Positions 51,508 through 64,000 of a DNA stretch of 64,000 nucleotides are shown in pieces. A model generated the notes under the pieces. It worked only from the letters and a program-made list of their open reading frames with translations, had not been told where the DNA came from and did not search any database. The stretch comes from Vespa crabro (Eukaryota > Arthropoda > Insecta > Hymenoptera > Vespidae). A program made the translations under genes and the position numbers. Where the stretch lies: the NCBI RefSeq assembly GCF_910589235.1, contig NC_060955.1, forward strand, positions 8,569,694 to 8,633,693, given 5' to 3'. The number at the start of each line of letters is the position of its first letter. The stretch's first letter is position 1.

Positions 51508-52211
51508 GTAATAGTCACATACGATAATCGATTTTCGATGCACCGATTGAAAGAGAAGTTCATTGCCGTAATATAATATTTTTTGTTTCATTGCCGACGA
51601 TACGACAGGCGAAAAGTTTGAAGTGCAATTACACTGATATTTTTTTATTTTATTTCCTTAGAAATATATCCCAGATATAGAATAAAATACCATTTTTCAC
51701 GGGATTTTCGATATTTGATTTCTTGTTCGTTTATTTAGTAACTAATCTTTCATTTTAAAATAATGCTCGACATAATTTATATAAATCAACGTAAGGTCTT
51801 GGCGATTTTGTTTACTATAACAGAAAGATATGGAAGAGTTTGAAGGATAGAGAGAGAGTCTATTTTCGAGAAAAGCAATATATTCGGTTAATCCGAGGTA
51901 TGGATCGCAACTGGTTCGAGGATAGATTGAATGGAAAAAGAAATTTGTTGGTATGTTTTTGGCTAGAAAAAGGATGTAATGTAGGTATATACGTATATGT
52001 ATGTATATGTAGGTAATAAATAGAATTTTGTAATGATGACAGTACTAGTTTTCGTGCGCAATGAAAACTGGCTCGTTCTCCTTCGGCATAATAACAACGG
52101 AAAAGGTTTGTCAAACGTGACAGTATTGTAGTACGGCCGTAAATTAGAGACGTCACTGAAACAGACGATAGTATGAAAGAGAAGATACTTTTTCGATAAA
52201 AACTATACTTT

Positions 52212-52212
<1 letters not shown>

Positions 52213-52267
<55 letters not shown>

Positions 52268-52268
52268 T
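52213..52268. repeat. (TA)n microsatellite
   Basis: About 55 bases of TA dinucleotides. Confidence 0.97.
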
Positions 52269-53502
52269 GAGGATATACGAGTATCCAATCTATGTCAAAC
52301 TCAATCGATATGTGGCAATTGATTTAATGCTGTTTCGTTTAATCATATTGCAAGTAGTCACTTCTTAATCAACGCTCGTAATGAACAAAAACTATGTGTC
52401 TCGTTGAATGAGCTAATACAAGAAATTACGTTGTTCGCATAAAAATGAATCGGGCAAATGAGATCGGACGATGATCGAGGCGGACAAACGCCACATTTCT
52501 GGCCGGATTTAAAGCAATGCGTGTCGTTATAACCGGCACGATTACGGTCGAAAGCACGCGATCGATTTTAAACGGTTTATGGATGTGACATCGAGTTTTA
52601 ACCGTGATAAATTCGTGTCTTTTGACCGAGTTAAAAATACATACATACAATGGAGAACATACGCTTTTCTATGGAATTCATATCTACCATCTTCAAATTA
52701 TTGTGCAACTTTTATGTATGTGACATTATGTGGTTTTTCGTTTATAACGTTTATAGAATAAATTTAGTTATTTAAATTAATTTTATTTTTTATTTTCCAA
52801 TAACGAGAGTTATATAGGCTTAAGGAAAAACACTTAAGTCGACCCGTTATGCACTGCTATCGACTTCCTCACCCAATTGCCATAATTCACATCGTGTGTG
52901 CTTACGCGAAAGTAATTATTTGAAAGATTAACTTTAGATGATAAGCAACGTTAGAAACGATGGTAACGAGCCATCGCTTGTACGTTCGTAGAATTTTACG
53001 AATGATTGACAATAAAAATATTCTTTGACCTTTTAAAGGTAGATAAATGATGGTCAAACCTGGATGGACGATTGAAACGATTCATTGTTATTAATTTAGA
53101 ACACTGCGATTTTGTATCGATTATATATTTGTTGCTTTGAATTGTTAAAAATGATTGTTCGTGAATTTATTATTAACGCACGAATAATAAACGCTTCGTT
53201 TTTTATCTATGTCCGTGTTTGAAATGTATTTGTTTAAATATCACACTGCACGAGGGTTCATAAAAATATTCATAAATACGGATGTAGTGAAAGGCATTTA
53301 TTATGTATTTTATTTTCATTTTTTAAATATTTTCCTTAGATAAAGATGATTAATGCAAAACCTAAAGAGAGCTTTAATGGCAATATATTAATGTCACGTA
53401 GCAATAGCCAGTGCAATATTCATTTCATCAGAATGTGGCTAATTCGAATAAAATAGTAACACTTGTTTAATAAATATATTTTTTTTTCATTCGTGTTTCA
53501 GG

Positions 53503-54025
53503 TTACCGTGACGGAATGTGAACAGAATAACACGACGTGAGCACGGTTTAAACATTAAATTAAATCCAACCGTAACGGTGAAAGTGAGTTAACTATGACG
53601 GATAGTAGAAGAGAAATGAAAAATCGAACAATGGATGCGTCATCTCGACGAATTTCTATCATCGAAATGCATCGACCTTACGTGTTACAATCATCGCGTA
53701 CAATGACCCTTGTCGATGTCGAGGAGATCAGTGATTCGATGTTTCCTTGTACAAACTGAGTAAAGATCAGAGAATACCTAAAGATACTCAGGCACGAACA
53801 ATGGCTTGAAATCTTTTTTCTCTTTTCGATGGATCAATGCGATCTTTCGATCGACGAGGAGGAAGTAGTAGAAGAAACGGATCGCTTTCGGATACGAAAA
53901 AGTTACTACTCAGCTATAGTTGGGTTATTGAAAACAGCAAAAGAAAAAGAAAAGATACAGAAGCGAAGGTGATTGACTATTGGAAAGGTTAAAGAAGACA
54001 TAAGAAAAAAGAAAGAAAAAAGGAA
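53503..54025 (+). other. 5' UTR exon of the octopamine receptor
   Basis: A polypyrimidine tract and TGTTTCAG acceptor (ending 53502) precede a less AT-rich leader that runs to the receptor ATG. It contains several upstream ATGs, including a 54-codon frame. A donor-like AAA|GTGAGT at 53584 means part of the leader may be spliced out in some transcripts. Confidence 0.55.
53595..53759 (+). CDS. Upstream ORF (54 codons) in the receptor leader
   Basis: An ATG at 53595 opens a 54-codon frame beginning MTDSRREMKNRTMDASSRRI and ending with TGA at 53757-53759. This is 266 bases before the receptor start and not in a position to fuse with it. Long leaders with uORFs are common for insect amine receptors. 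It would lower translation if present in the mature mRNA. No similarity is recognised. Confidence 0.3.
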   Translation: MTDSRREMKNRTMDASSRRISIIEMHRPYVLQSSRTMTLVDVEEISDSMFPCTN

Positions 54026-54780
54026 ATGGAATTGAACGGTACAATGGAAGAGGATTCTGCTAATATCACTGATCTACCGGGTCAACTGCCGAATATTCTG
54101 ATTGACACCGGACAAAGTAAAGAGAATGAGACTTACGAACGTGCGGAGAATAACGAGATCGAGCATGTGCTTGTGTTGACGGCGAAGGCAACTGTGATGG
54201 GCTTCATTATTCTTTGCGCTCTCTTCGGTAATCTGCTTGTAATCGTTTCCGTAATGAGACACCGTAAGCTACGAGTTATTACCAACTACTTCGTTGTCTC
54301 ATTGGCGTTGGCCGACATGCTTGTCGCGATTTTCGCGATGACTTTCAACGCCTCAGTCGAATTGTCTGGCAAGTGGCTCTTCGGTTATTTTATGTGTGAT
54401 GTCTGGAACTCCCTCGACGTCTTCTTCAGTACCGTGTCAATCCTCCATCTCTGCTGCATCAGCGTAGATCGTTATTATGCCATCGTTCAACCACTTGACT
54501 ATCCTCTAATCATGACAAATCTTCGACTCGGCGCGATGCTCAGCGTTGTTTGGTGCTCGCCGACGGTGATGAGCTTCCTTCCTATTTTCGCCGGGTGGTA
54601 CACAACCGATAAACATCTCGAGTACCGAAAAAAATATCCCGACGTGTGCGTGTTTCAAGTGAACCAATTGTATGCGGTGATCAGCTCAAGTGTAAGCTTC
54701 TGGCTACCTGGGATTATCATGATCGCGATGTATTACAAGATTTATCGTGAGGCCGATCGTCAAGAACGAATGCTATATCG
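54026..54780 (+). CDS. Beta-adrenergic-like octopamine receptor, first coding exon (partial gene)
   Basis: Gs-coupled receptor for octopamine that raises cAMP in neurons and muscle. The exon gives 251 codons plus 2 bases and ends at TATCG|GTGAGT. It holds the extracellular N-terminus with glycosylation sites Asn4, Asn13 and Asn34, then TM1 to TM5. Class A landmarks: Asn69 (TM1), Asp97 (TM2), Cys124 and Cys208 (disulfide), Asp131 in TM3 for the amine, DRY at 148-150, and the TM5 serines SSSVS at 220-224 for the ring hydroxyl. FLPIFAGWYTT and YKIYREADRQERMLYR are typical of the Oct-beta group, most like Octbeta2R or Octbeta1R. TM6, TM7 and the C-tail are outside the window behind a >9 kb intron. 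The start has a good context (GGAAATGG). Reading into the intron meets TGA at once. Confidence 0.92.
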
Positions 54781-57700
54781 GTGAGTATCAGACAAAGTCA
54801 ATCATTGTATTTCATTATTTTTATATTTTTGATTCCTTATCAACGAAATATATTTTTTATGTCATCCCTGAGCGTCAACCTCTTGAAAAATTGTATTTCA
54901 ATGTTTTCACGTGGGAGAGTACTAAAGGCATCTTTTCGCTTCGTAAGACTTATCAATGTAATATTCACACAAGATGGTCCCATTCACGATGTTCTTCTCG
55001 ACATTCTCTTCAGTGTTCTCACACGATTTTCACTTCATAGAACTTCCTCTATATTCATAGTGCTTCTAAACCGGAAATATTTACCAATTTTTCCGTGACC
55101 TCTTTTGTGAATCGGGAAAGTGCACTGGAAAAATTACTGATATTTTTATCTGGTTATATGTCTATATATTTGTTCCTTTTTTCATATTTACTTACGTGTA
55201 TATATTAACTTGTTCGCTCAGTAACCAATCGGTTCTATCTTTAAAAGCACACTTGAGAATATCAAAGAATTTGCAAATTATTTTCGCGGAATAACCCGCG
55301 AATCTTAAGATCCCAGTTTTTCATTTGCCTCCAATTAGAATAAAAGATGTGAAAAAGATAAACCGATGCGTGAAGAAAAAACATGCTCTTGCTGTTAAAG
55401 CCGCTTTCCTATCGATAAACCATAATTGATCGAATTTTGTGCTCGATACGCTCTCGCATTTTCCGCATATTTTTTCCAAGAATTTTGCATCAAGGATGTG
55501 CTCGACGTTTTGATTTGCCTTCCGATTATTGCAGTACATTCAGAGAAAATCAGGCCATGGAAGGATAAAATTTAATTTTGTCTTTTTTTGTAAGCCGCTT
55601 CTAAAAAGTGGGTCTCTCTTATTTGGATCAAACATTGTAGGATTTATTTTTTATCGGACAAAAATAAAGCGGTTATATACATAGTTCCTCTAATATAAGT
55701 TTACTTGATTTTGTGTATATATATATATAGATTCTGTTGACAAACAGCCAGATGTTAAACATAATGAGAACAAAGAAAAATACAGATGTATTTTTTGTGT
55801 TATAATGTTATATATCGAAAAATTCGTTCATTTATTTTATGCAACTTGACCGAATATGATTTCTAGAAGATCAAGATATATTTTAAAATATTTTTCATAG
55901 ACCAGCATAAACATCTTGAATATATTCTTTATTTTAAAGCAAATATTTTTTTTTATCAAGTAAACGATCATTCTTTTGGGTTTATCTATGCAGCTGAAAC
56001 AAAAACGCATTGAAGAAACATAAATCGATATGATGCATTGTCACGACGCATGACAGGAATGCATATTCCATATGAATGCATTAGTCGAGATCTGCATACT
56101 GACATGAGCTGCCTTTTCACAATTACGCTGAGTTCGCATAATCAAACAAAATGTTCAATGTTTCAATGTAAATGAGAGTATACGACAGTTCATGAAGTAA
56201 AGTTATTAGCATAATAATGCTGAGAAAACAAGGTACATTCATTTTTTTGAAATATAAAAGAGAAAACATTAGATTATCGACTTTAAAAATTAGTTCAGTA
56301 CTTTTTCCATTACGATTTGCCATTATTACATGGTTTTTAATCTCATTTAATCCTATATGAAAGATTGATACACTCGAAAAAATATTCATAACACGACAAA
56401 ATTTCATTCAACAACTAAATAAATTCGTAAAGACATAAAATTGATAATCTATTTCGTGACCGAGAGAATCTTATATAATTATTTTTATAGGAAAAAAAGT
56501 AATATACTTTGAGACAATTTCCATCAGCCGCTCTCAACGATATTCTATTGTTTTTCAGACGTGATCTATTGTCTCGTTAAGAACATCGACTTTAGTAGTA
56601 CCCGTTTTAGCTTCATTTATCAGTCTTCGCAAGAGAAAGTCAGTTTCTTATTGTAAGAGAATCTCTAAAACACCAGAAAAGGATCTTCTCCTCATCATTA
56701 TGACATCGCCGACTCGTAACAGCAGATTTATCCCTTTCTTCGAATTATCATTTGCTGTGCTTGTGTTTTTTTTAACCATACTCTGTTCTTTTTTCGATGC
56801 GACTATGTCACAATTATCATGTATGTTCTTTTTTAGAAGAAGTTTCTTCTTTGGGCGAACTTTTACATTGATGGGATATCATAAGAGCTTAGTATTTGTC
56901 TATTAAATATTACATATATCGAATGATGATAGAGACAACATATCTTATACGATACGTTATCGAAATTTTAATATTTATTTTTCTTTTACTCTTGTTTTGT
57001 TAATTGCTTTAATTTTCTTCCTACCTTTAACATTGCTCATTTTTTTCCCTCAGATTCAATTTAGTTTTACGTTATTTGATACTTTCTTATCTCTTCCTTC
57101 AACGATCACATTTCCATTAAAGTTTTTCAGGTATGTCTTTATATCAAGAAAACTGATGATATTTTTGTATTGCATCAAGACCGATGAAGCTTTTATTTTT
57201 CGTAGATCGTGTTCTATTGTAATAGAAAATGTGCTTCCAATCAAACTATTATTTCAAATATTAACATTAATATTAGAGTATGTTCAATCTTCGAGTGTAT
57301 AGAAACAAAAAAAGAAATAGAAAAATATTATTCGAATATGAATCTAGTCTAAAAAACATGTATGTTTAACAGTCAACAAAAAGACGATTATATTTTATTA
57401 TATTTATTATTTGTCTTTTTCAAATGTTATTATTTCGAAATATGCTACATTTTCTTCCCTCGAAAGCCTCTCTTGTTCGAATAATTTTCATCTCTTCTCT
57501 TACATTTTACTTTTTCTTTCCAATGCACAACGATCGAAAATTTGTATCATAACCTACAGCCTTGGATCCTTCGATCCTTAAAACCTTAACAAAAAGTCTT
57601 TAAGAATTTTCACTTTCCTTAATAATCAAATTAGATACAGATTTTTCTGAAGTATTTCATCTCATCGAACAACATGGTATAATAGATAAAATTTTGCTTA

Positions 57701-60700
57701 ACTTATTACCACCAAATATATTTACTTACGTCGCATTTTATATTTTGAAATTTATCGATGTTCTAACAATATTCTCCTTCGGTAGTTATCTTTTTCCAAA
57801 GATCCAGCTGATTTCAACGGCATCAATTTTTCGAGTTTTAAAAGCTAATTATATAAATTTCTTTCATGTAGAGACAGAAAAACGTTAATAACATCGGTGT
57901 TTTCTGGAACATCTACTTCTAAAAAACAATTATTGTTACTTCTTTTTCCGTTTCAATCAATTATAAAATACGTTACCTTTCAGTGTTTAGATATAGCAAA
58001 GCAGATATTAATTTGATCGTAGAATATTAAAATTTCTATGAGAGGGACACAAATGCCACGGATTGATCTTCTTTTCAATCATAAAAACTTGTTAGACAAA
58101 CCGGAAATGACCTCGTTCTTTTTTCCTTTTGTATTTTATTCTTTCCCTTTTCTTTTTCATATAAACGAAGAAGACCGAGGTCACTGTCGAATCAAACGGA
58201 TTTTCCCGCATCTTTAATCAAAGGAATGAATAATATAAGTTCGACAGAAGAAAGGAAAGAGAAATATAAAACCCGTTTAGATGGAAGCATTGCAATTGGA
58301 TACAAACCGTTCCACTTTTCACGCGAAATGCTTATAGAAAGACCAAGTATCATTCACAAGGAGAAGAATGTACGATTTCACCCCCTTCGGCCTTTATTTG
58401 ACCATGATCTAGACTGTGTCCTCGAAAGTCAAGGTATTCTTGCTAATGAGCTTTCGTTCAAGAGCCAATGCCAAGTATATCGTAAGGCGATTTATGCATC
58501 AAAAATTTCCATAACGTCGACCGATCGATATGTCGCCTTTAGGAATGTCTTTCGTTTTTACATTTCATTCTTTACAAAGTATTTATTTTCGATTCTTTTT
58601 TTTTTTTAACACGCAACATTTAGATCAAATAATTTATCCAAAAAGTATCTCGCGTTTGCTCCGATATAATTTTAAATGGATCTTAAGAAGTTTGTTTTCT
58701 CTAACAGTCACTAGAAATTGCCACAAGCGCGATAGTTTACGATAAAAAAAATATCATTGGTAATGATAACAATGTTTTACATTCGTCAATGCAATTCGAA
58801 ATGAAAATCACAACGATCGTTTTAGTTTTCTTTTTTACGTTTGACTACGATATTCAATAGGTCTATTCACTAGGTCTAATCACTAGTAGTTCAATTCGAT
58901 TAAATGATTAATGTTATGCGTTCCTCTTGTCCATAAGTTGTGAAATGAGGTTTCCTTTGTTGTTGAGTCCAAATATTCAAGAGGCCTTTTGGTAAGGTAA
59001 AACGGATTCTTCTCAAGTATATAAGTAACTATACGTTAGAGATTTAAGCTTTCAAAAGAGATTATTGGCCAGAAAGAATTTCACCATCGAAAACATTTGA
59101 AAAACAATTTTTCGTATTTATCTTTAATTTTATAATTGATAAATCTTTCGACTTTATGAATGTATATTTCATCTGATACTGTCATACGTGTTTCCGATAT
59201 TATTTTTAGAATAATGCTCATTATTTGGATGTTCTGTTGTAATACTTACGTAGATATGTACCGCATTATGTGCATATAATATACGAGTTCGTTCTAATGA
59301 AAATACGAACGTTTCGATGTAACGTACTGGAGATTAAATTCGTTGGTTGAAACTTCGGCCAAATGTAATTCTATTAATGTAACCGCATAATATTTCTTCT
59401 TTAACTTCATCTAATTTATGTTTGACTTCCATAAGAAAAACATAATAAAGGGAGTTAATCTTTCTAACAAAATATAGAAATTAAAATTTAGTGCAGAAAA
59501 TAGTTTTTTGTGCGGAATAGTCAATATACTCCGTTCCATAGCTTTCGAAGAGGTCGTAAACAGTAATCTGCGATGCAGCTGCTATGAGGTACTCTTAGCC
59601 CTGAACGACCCACGCAAATCCACTTACACCATTATCGGTGATCACCAGCATCGTGTAGTATTTCGCCGAAACGTACGATTATAAATGCAAAAACCATTAA
59701 ATTTGTCTTTCTATTCGTGATGAAATATCTTATCAAAGAGATAGTTATAAAGAAAGAAGATTTACGAATTTAAACATTAATTTTATGAATTGATTTTCTA
59801 ATCAGATATATTTCAATTTAAACTTATTATCAATAAAAAAATAAAAAAATAAATAAAAAGAAAAATAAAATTAAAATAAAAAATAAGTACATATGTAACA
59901 AATTTTCACAATCGATTTATTGATTGAATCGATGAAACGAAAAAGTCATCAAAAATTAATCTCACCGTAATAAATTTAATCTACACATAAATATGATAAA
60001 AATTTGTCTAGTGGTAAATGTGAGCATTTGGATTCTTCGCTATCCATTTCGCTCTGTCTGTGTGAATTACAAAATAAAAGTCAAATTCCCAGTTCCATTT
60101 TCGACCATTCACATCCCGTCGTATAATGAATCGTTGCGATATTCGCTTCTATTACTGACATTTTATTCATATTTACATTCACTTTCAATTCGACACCGAT
60201 TAAATGAAACACATTAGTTGTTATTGAAGCTGATTATTTTATAATTAGACAAGAGAGAGAAAAAAACACGATGATATTATTTCATGAAAATTTTTCTCAT
60301 TCATTCATAGAAAATAGAAGTCGAAAAACATATCAAAAAGCATTTATTAAACGCAATTAGTTTGTGATGTCATCTCGAAGGTCACTCGAGGAATCGTCTT
60401 CGTAAAATTCTCAACCTCCGGGTTTGTTACTGAGAAGATTCTTTTAGTGGGAAAAATTGAGCTTAGGTTATCCAGCCCAAGCTTTAATCTAAACGATTTT
60501 TACTTACTGCATTCTCCCCTTACCGCTTTCCTATTTAACCTGCTGCTGACACTCATTACTTCGCTTTTTTACATCATACTTTCAAACTAAAGGAAAAGAT
60601 GAAATGAGATGCTTCGAAAAATTACTTCATTAATACTAAAAAAGTATGATTACTCAGTTGTATGGACTTTCGAAGAAAAATAATAATCGTTTCTTAAATA

Positions 60701-62029
60701 GTTGGATTATTTCGAATAAACAATGGTTCCAATATCGTTTTACTGACTTTTTGATTAAATAAAAAATTTCAACGATACTCGCTATATATGAATAGATTCA
60801 TCGAACGATTCAATCTTCATCTTTCTTTCATTCGATCATTTTCTACTCCATTTCACCGAATCCGGTACTCGCACAAGGACAAACGCGATATTGAGAAAGT
60901 TAAAACGTTTCTTCGCAAATATGATCAAACAACAATTTCTCTTACCTCGCAGTACTTTGCTTTTAGGATAATGCCACTTGCTTGATAAGCAGATATTAGC
61001 CTTCTGATGAGTCTGAAAGCACGCTCTTCTGAGGAAGCCGGAAAACTCACTTTGTTACACTAGAGAGCAAAATGTAGCGATGTATTTATATTTTATCTAA
61101 TAAATTTTTTAAACGTCCTAGACCATTTCTGATCTGACTTGTTCAAAAATATTACCTTAAAATCTACTCTCGTAATTTATTTATCGCGTTTATCAAAAGC
61201 CTTTCCTGAAATTAATTATCCTTGTATATCCTTGAGATAAATAAAGATTGATTATGTGTCATACAATTATCCATTAATTTATTCGAAAAAATATGAAAGC
61301 ATTTTGTTTAAACTATATTTGTGTAATAGCGAAAGAATCCGGCATTTTAATTACAAGTATATCAAAAATTTATATCGTAAACGAGATGAATGAAATACGT
61401 ACAGGATGTGTTTATATTCTACGAGAAAAGCATCAAACTCAATGAAATTCTGGAAATACTAGAAAAAGCAACATTTTTAAAGTGAAAATCGAATTTTGGA
61501 TCTTATTACCAATTCTTTTCTTCGATTTTGAAAAATAAAATTGTTTTATATACATGGTGAAGTGAAATCCAATATTCAAATGCTTCAAAACACAATAATA
61601 TCATTGTAGTATGTCGAAATCACAGTCAAGGATAAGTTATAAGAAGACGGCGAGCTATCTATTTTTAGGGTATAATAGTAAATGCTTAAGTAAAAATGTA
61701 TCGTTAGTTTATAGACAGTATGATCGATACACCCCTACCTGTTAAAAGCGATCGAAACTAGTGGATATGTATGTGAATCTTATGACTACCAAGGGTCATG
61801 AAAAGTAAAATTATAAGCATGGTCAAGGAACTAGACCTAAATTGAATCGTTGTTGGAAATGATTAAGTACCCAATATAAGCATAATTATAACAACAATAT
61901 TACACATGTTACAAATCCTCCAATTTCGACTTGACTCACTTACATTCAAGGAAAATATAATTAAAATGTTTTTTTTTCTATATCTTTCTCTTTAAGTAGT
62001 CTCTTTATATCGATCTTGGTAGGTTCAAT

Positions 62030-62030
<1 letters not shown>

Positions 62031-62064
<34 letters not shown>
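62031..62064. repeat. (GA)n microsatellite
   Basis: About 33 bases of GA dinucleotides. Confidence 0.95.
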
Positions 62065-62066
<2 letters not shown>

Positions 62067-63343
62067 TCAATGGTTTATATTGTTAATTGCTTGTGTGCAG
62101 AATGATAGTTACTTAGAAAAGGAAAAAAGCGTCCTAGATTGTCCACATAATAATCCATATATGTATATTATTGGATAGTAATGCGCTTTAAACAAAGTAA
62201 AATGCAATAAATCTTTATTTTGAATTATACATTCTGAAATCACAATTGATCCAACTAATGTACATCGTGAAATTTAATATTGAAGTTTAAATGCATACTT
62301 CTTAGTCAGGAACGTTAGAGATTTTAAAAATGAAATAAGAATTATCAACGAAGAGTATATGCAAACGTAAAATTAGAATTGCTAAACCTATTTTTCAATC
62401 TTCCTTATTTTCTATCATTTACTCAATTTCTCTTTTCTTTTTTTTTCTCTCTCTCTCTCTTTCTTTCTCTCATTTTATCTCTTTAGCCTCTTTACATCTC
62501 GCGAGACCAATTGCTAATGATCCTTGTGGACGTTCCCACAAGCATACTTCTCGAACCCGTTCTCCATCATATCATTCACAATCTCAGATTAAACCTGCTA
62601 ATTGCGTCTTTCTATGGAAGTGGCCGCAAGTAGAGTTGGTCGTTCCTGATTATTCAAGAGCTGAGATACATTTATTATTCATCAATGATTGCGCTCAGTA
62701 AAATGTTTGTATCTCTTTTACTACTTAACAGGCTTTTGATGTCAAATATAAAAAGGCAAAGTAATGTCCACATATTTAAGAAGATATAACCGATGCTATA
62801 AAAACTATAAAATATTTGACTTAACAACTTTGAAGATAAATCTTTGAATTCATCATCCTGTAATAAAAATCTACATATTAAAAAGTTAGTATTATATAAC
62901 GTTATTTAGTACATTTATCTTTCGAGAGATTTAATAGACATAAATTTCGATAATTATTATAAGCTAATTGTATTTAAAGTAGTTTTCATTAATCCATAGA
63001 TACTTTTATCTCAAAGAAGCTCGCATTGAAAGCTTCATAAGTTAAATTAATCGGAGCACGTATGTTTGCTTTCAATCGATCGTCGAATATCATGATTCTC
63101 ATTCACGAAGTCGATTTTTGTGTTACCTTTCTTTACAATCTTCGATGATTTGCCGAAAAAGTGGCTGGAAACACGAAACACTGACACTTTTCAACAGCAA
63201 ATACTTGTTTGATAGTCATAATAAAAAATTCCCGCACATAATTACGCTTGGCATCATCTTCCCGATTTTTTTACGTAATCTATTATTCATCCTTTATTCG
63301 TGCGACTTAATTCAAACTCTCAGTTATAGTCAGCTTTTTTCTC

Positions 63344-63345
<2 letters not shown>

Positions 63346-63396
<51 letters not shown>

Positions 63397-63420
63397 TCTT
63401 CTTCTCTTTCTCCCTCTCTT
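63346..63420. repeat. (TC)n/(TTC)n microsatellite
   Basis: About 47 bases of TC followed by TTC and CTC units. The Ser/Leu-rich open frame through it is an artefact. Confidence 0.95.
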
Positions 63421-64000
63421 ATTTTTCTTCTTTATTTTTCAACTATAGAGAGCGAAACGAAGCAGTATAGCAAAGTAAACATTTTATACGTTCAGTTTTT
63501 TTCTTTTTTATCACATTTGTTCTTAAATCTCGCGACTATTTTATTTGCCTAGAGCAATCAATTCTCAGAAAATGGATCAATTCTTGATTCCCTTTCAGAT
63601 CAAGAAGATTCACGGACAAATATTAAATGTCAACATATTCAATTCTTGTGTGATTAAATTAGTCGCATCCAACAATAAAGATTCAATTTTGTAAAAATTA
63701 TAATTGCATCCATATTACAATTTTTTTATTTGTATACAAATTTAATTAGATTTTAGAAAATTCGAGAAAATATATTTTTTTCTGTTTTATTTTCCCTTTT
63801 GTATTTCACGAAATGAAAATGACGTTCCAACAAATTCATTATTTGAACTTGGTTTGGCATTTTTCTATCATGAATCAAATGTTTAGGCACTTGTACATGT
63901 CCAAACAGTATAAAAAAAAGATTTAAACATTCAAGTATAACAAAAAGATTTTAACATTCTTGTTTTCGGCAAGCTTAAACTACATGCTCACGTAGCAAGC

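Larger units (their letters stand above)
44514..53502. other. Intergenic / 5' regulatory region before the octopamine receptor
   Basis: 9 kb without a supported coding exon. The first part should hold the CACHD1-like promoter. Diverged repeat copies lie at about 45600-47045. A GC-rich, CT-repeat-bearing island at 49905-50480 is the best candidate for the receptor's upstream promoter and leader exon. Open frames here (for example 46765-46989, 48422-48664) show no family features. Confidence 0.55.
54781..64000 (+). other. Long intron of the octopamine receptor gene
   Basis: It begins at the GTGAGT donor after TM5 and runs past the window edge, since no exon resembling TM6/TM7 was found. It is mostly AT-rich, with scattered less AT-rich islands (about 58200-58520, 59530-59690, 62490-62640). 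Open frames such as 58226-58609 and 63118-63552 have no recognisable domain. The islands may be enhancers or unrecognised exons. Confidence 0.6.

Noticed and set aside
54026..54780. Assignment of the receptor as dopamine, tyramine or alpha-octopamine type
   Set aside because: The TM4-TM5 segment (FLPIFAGWYTT) and the TM5-loop sequence (YREADRQERMLYR) fit the beta octopamine group best.
58226..58609. 127-codon ORF in the receptor intron
   Set aside because: No domain, splice context or family resemblance, and it ends in low-complexity Phe-rich sequence.
63118..63552. 144-codon ORF near the right edge
   Set aside because: Much of it is a TC/TTC microsatellite, and the start is a GTG.

Overview
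The window is animal nuclear DNA: AT-rich, with multi-exon genes, GT-AG introns, long intergenic spaces and many microsatellites. It is almost certainly an insect and probably an aculeate hymenopteran. That inference rests on the KASH/spectrin-repeat gene resembling insect Msp300, a beta-type octopamine receptor, and two genes of the insect venom/prostatic acid phosphatase type. No bacterial features, CRISPR arrays, tRNA or rRNA genes were seen.

Layout. 1-13493 (+): 3' end of a giant nesprin/Msp300 gene (spectrin repeats, then a KASH tail ending PPPL). 14877-18278 (-): complete HIRA histone chaperone, tail-to-tail with nesprin. 18279-20085: intergenic, with a 38-nt palindrome and a MITE-like inverted-repeat element. 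20086-21896 (-): secreted histidine acid phosphatase with an intact active site, plus a possible alternative 5' coding exon at 22810-23025. 25121-26986 (+): a divergently transcribed paralogue with intact splicing and reading frame but a destroyed active site. 27169 to about 29487 (-): helical, disordered-middle protein resembling the meiotic break factor MEI4 (tentative). 29791-30438 (+): Tim13. 30439-34738: intergenic, with a compound triplet microsatellite. 34739-36725 (-): CEP43/FOP centrosomal protein. 37377-38267 (+): EEF1AKMT1-type lysine methyltransferase, divergent from CEP43. 40408-44513 (-): CACHD1-like membrane protein (VWA, Cache, TM). 44514-53502: about 9 kb intergenic or 5' regulatory DNA. 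54026-54780 (+): first coding exon of a beta-adrenergic-like octopamine receptor; its remaining exons lie beyond a >9 kb intron that fills the rest of the window.

The genes do not form one pathway. Three gene pairs (the two phosphatases, MEI4-like/Tim13, CEP43/EEF1AKMT1) are head-to-head, the last two with short shared promoter regions. The most interesting items are the intact acid phosphatase pseudoenzyme beside its active sister, the alternative N-terminal exon of the active one, the possible MEI4 orthologue (a gene I recall as missing from Drosophila), and a Cys/His cluster built by a 39-nt microexon in nesprin. Exon boundaries were read by hand from splice consensus and checked for phase continuity. 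Family names rest on remembered motifs, not on searches.
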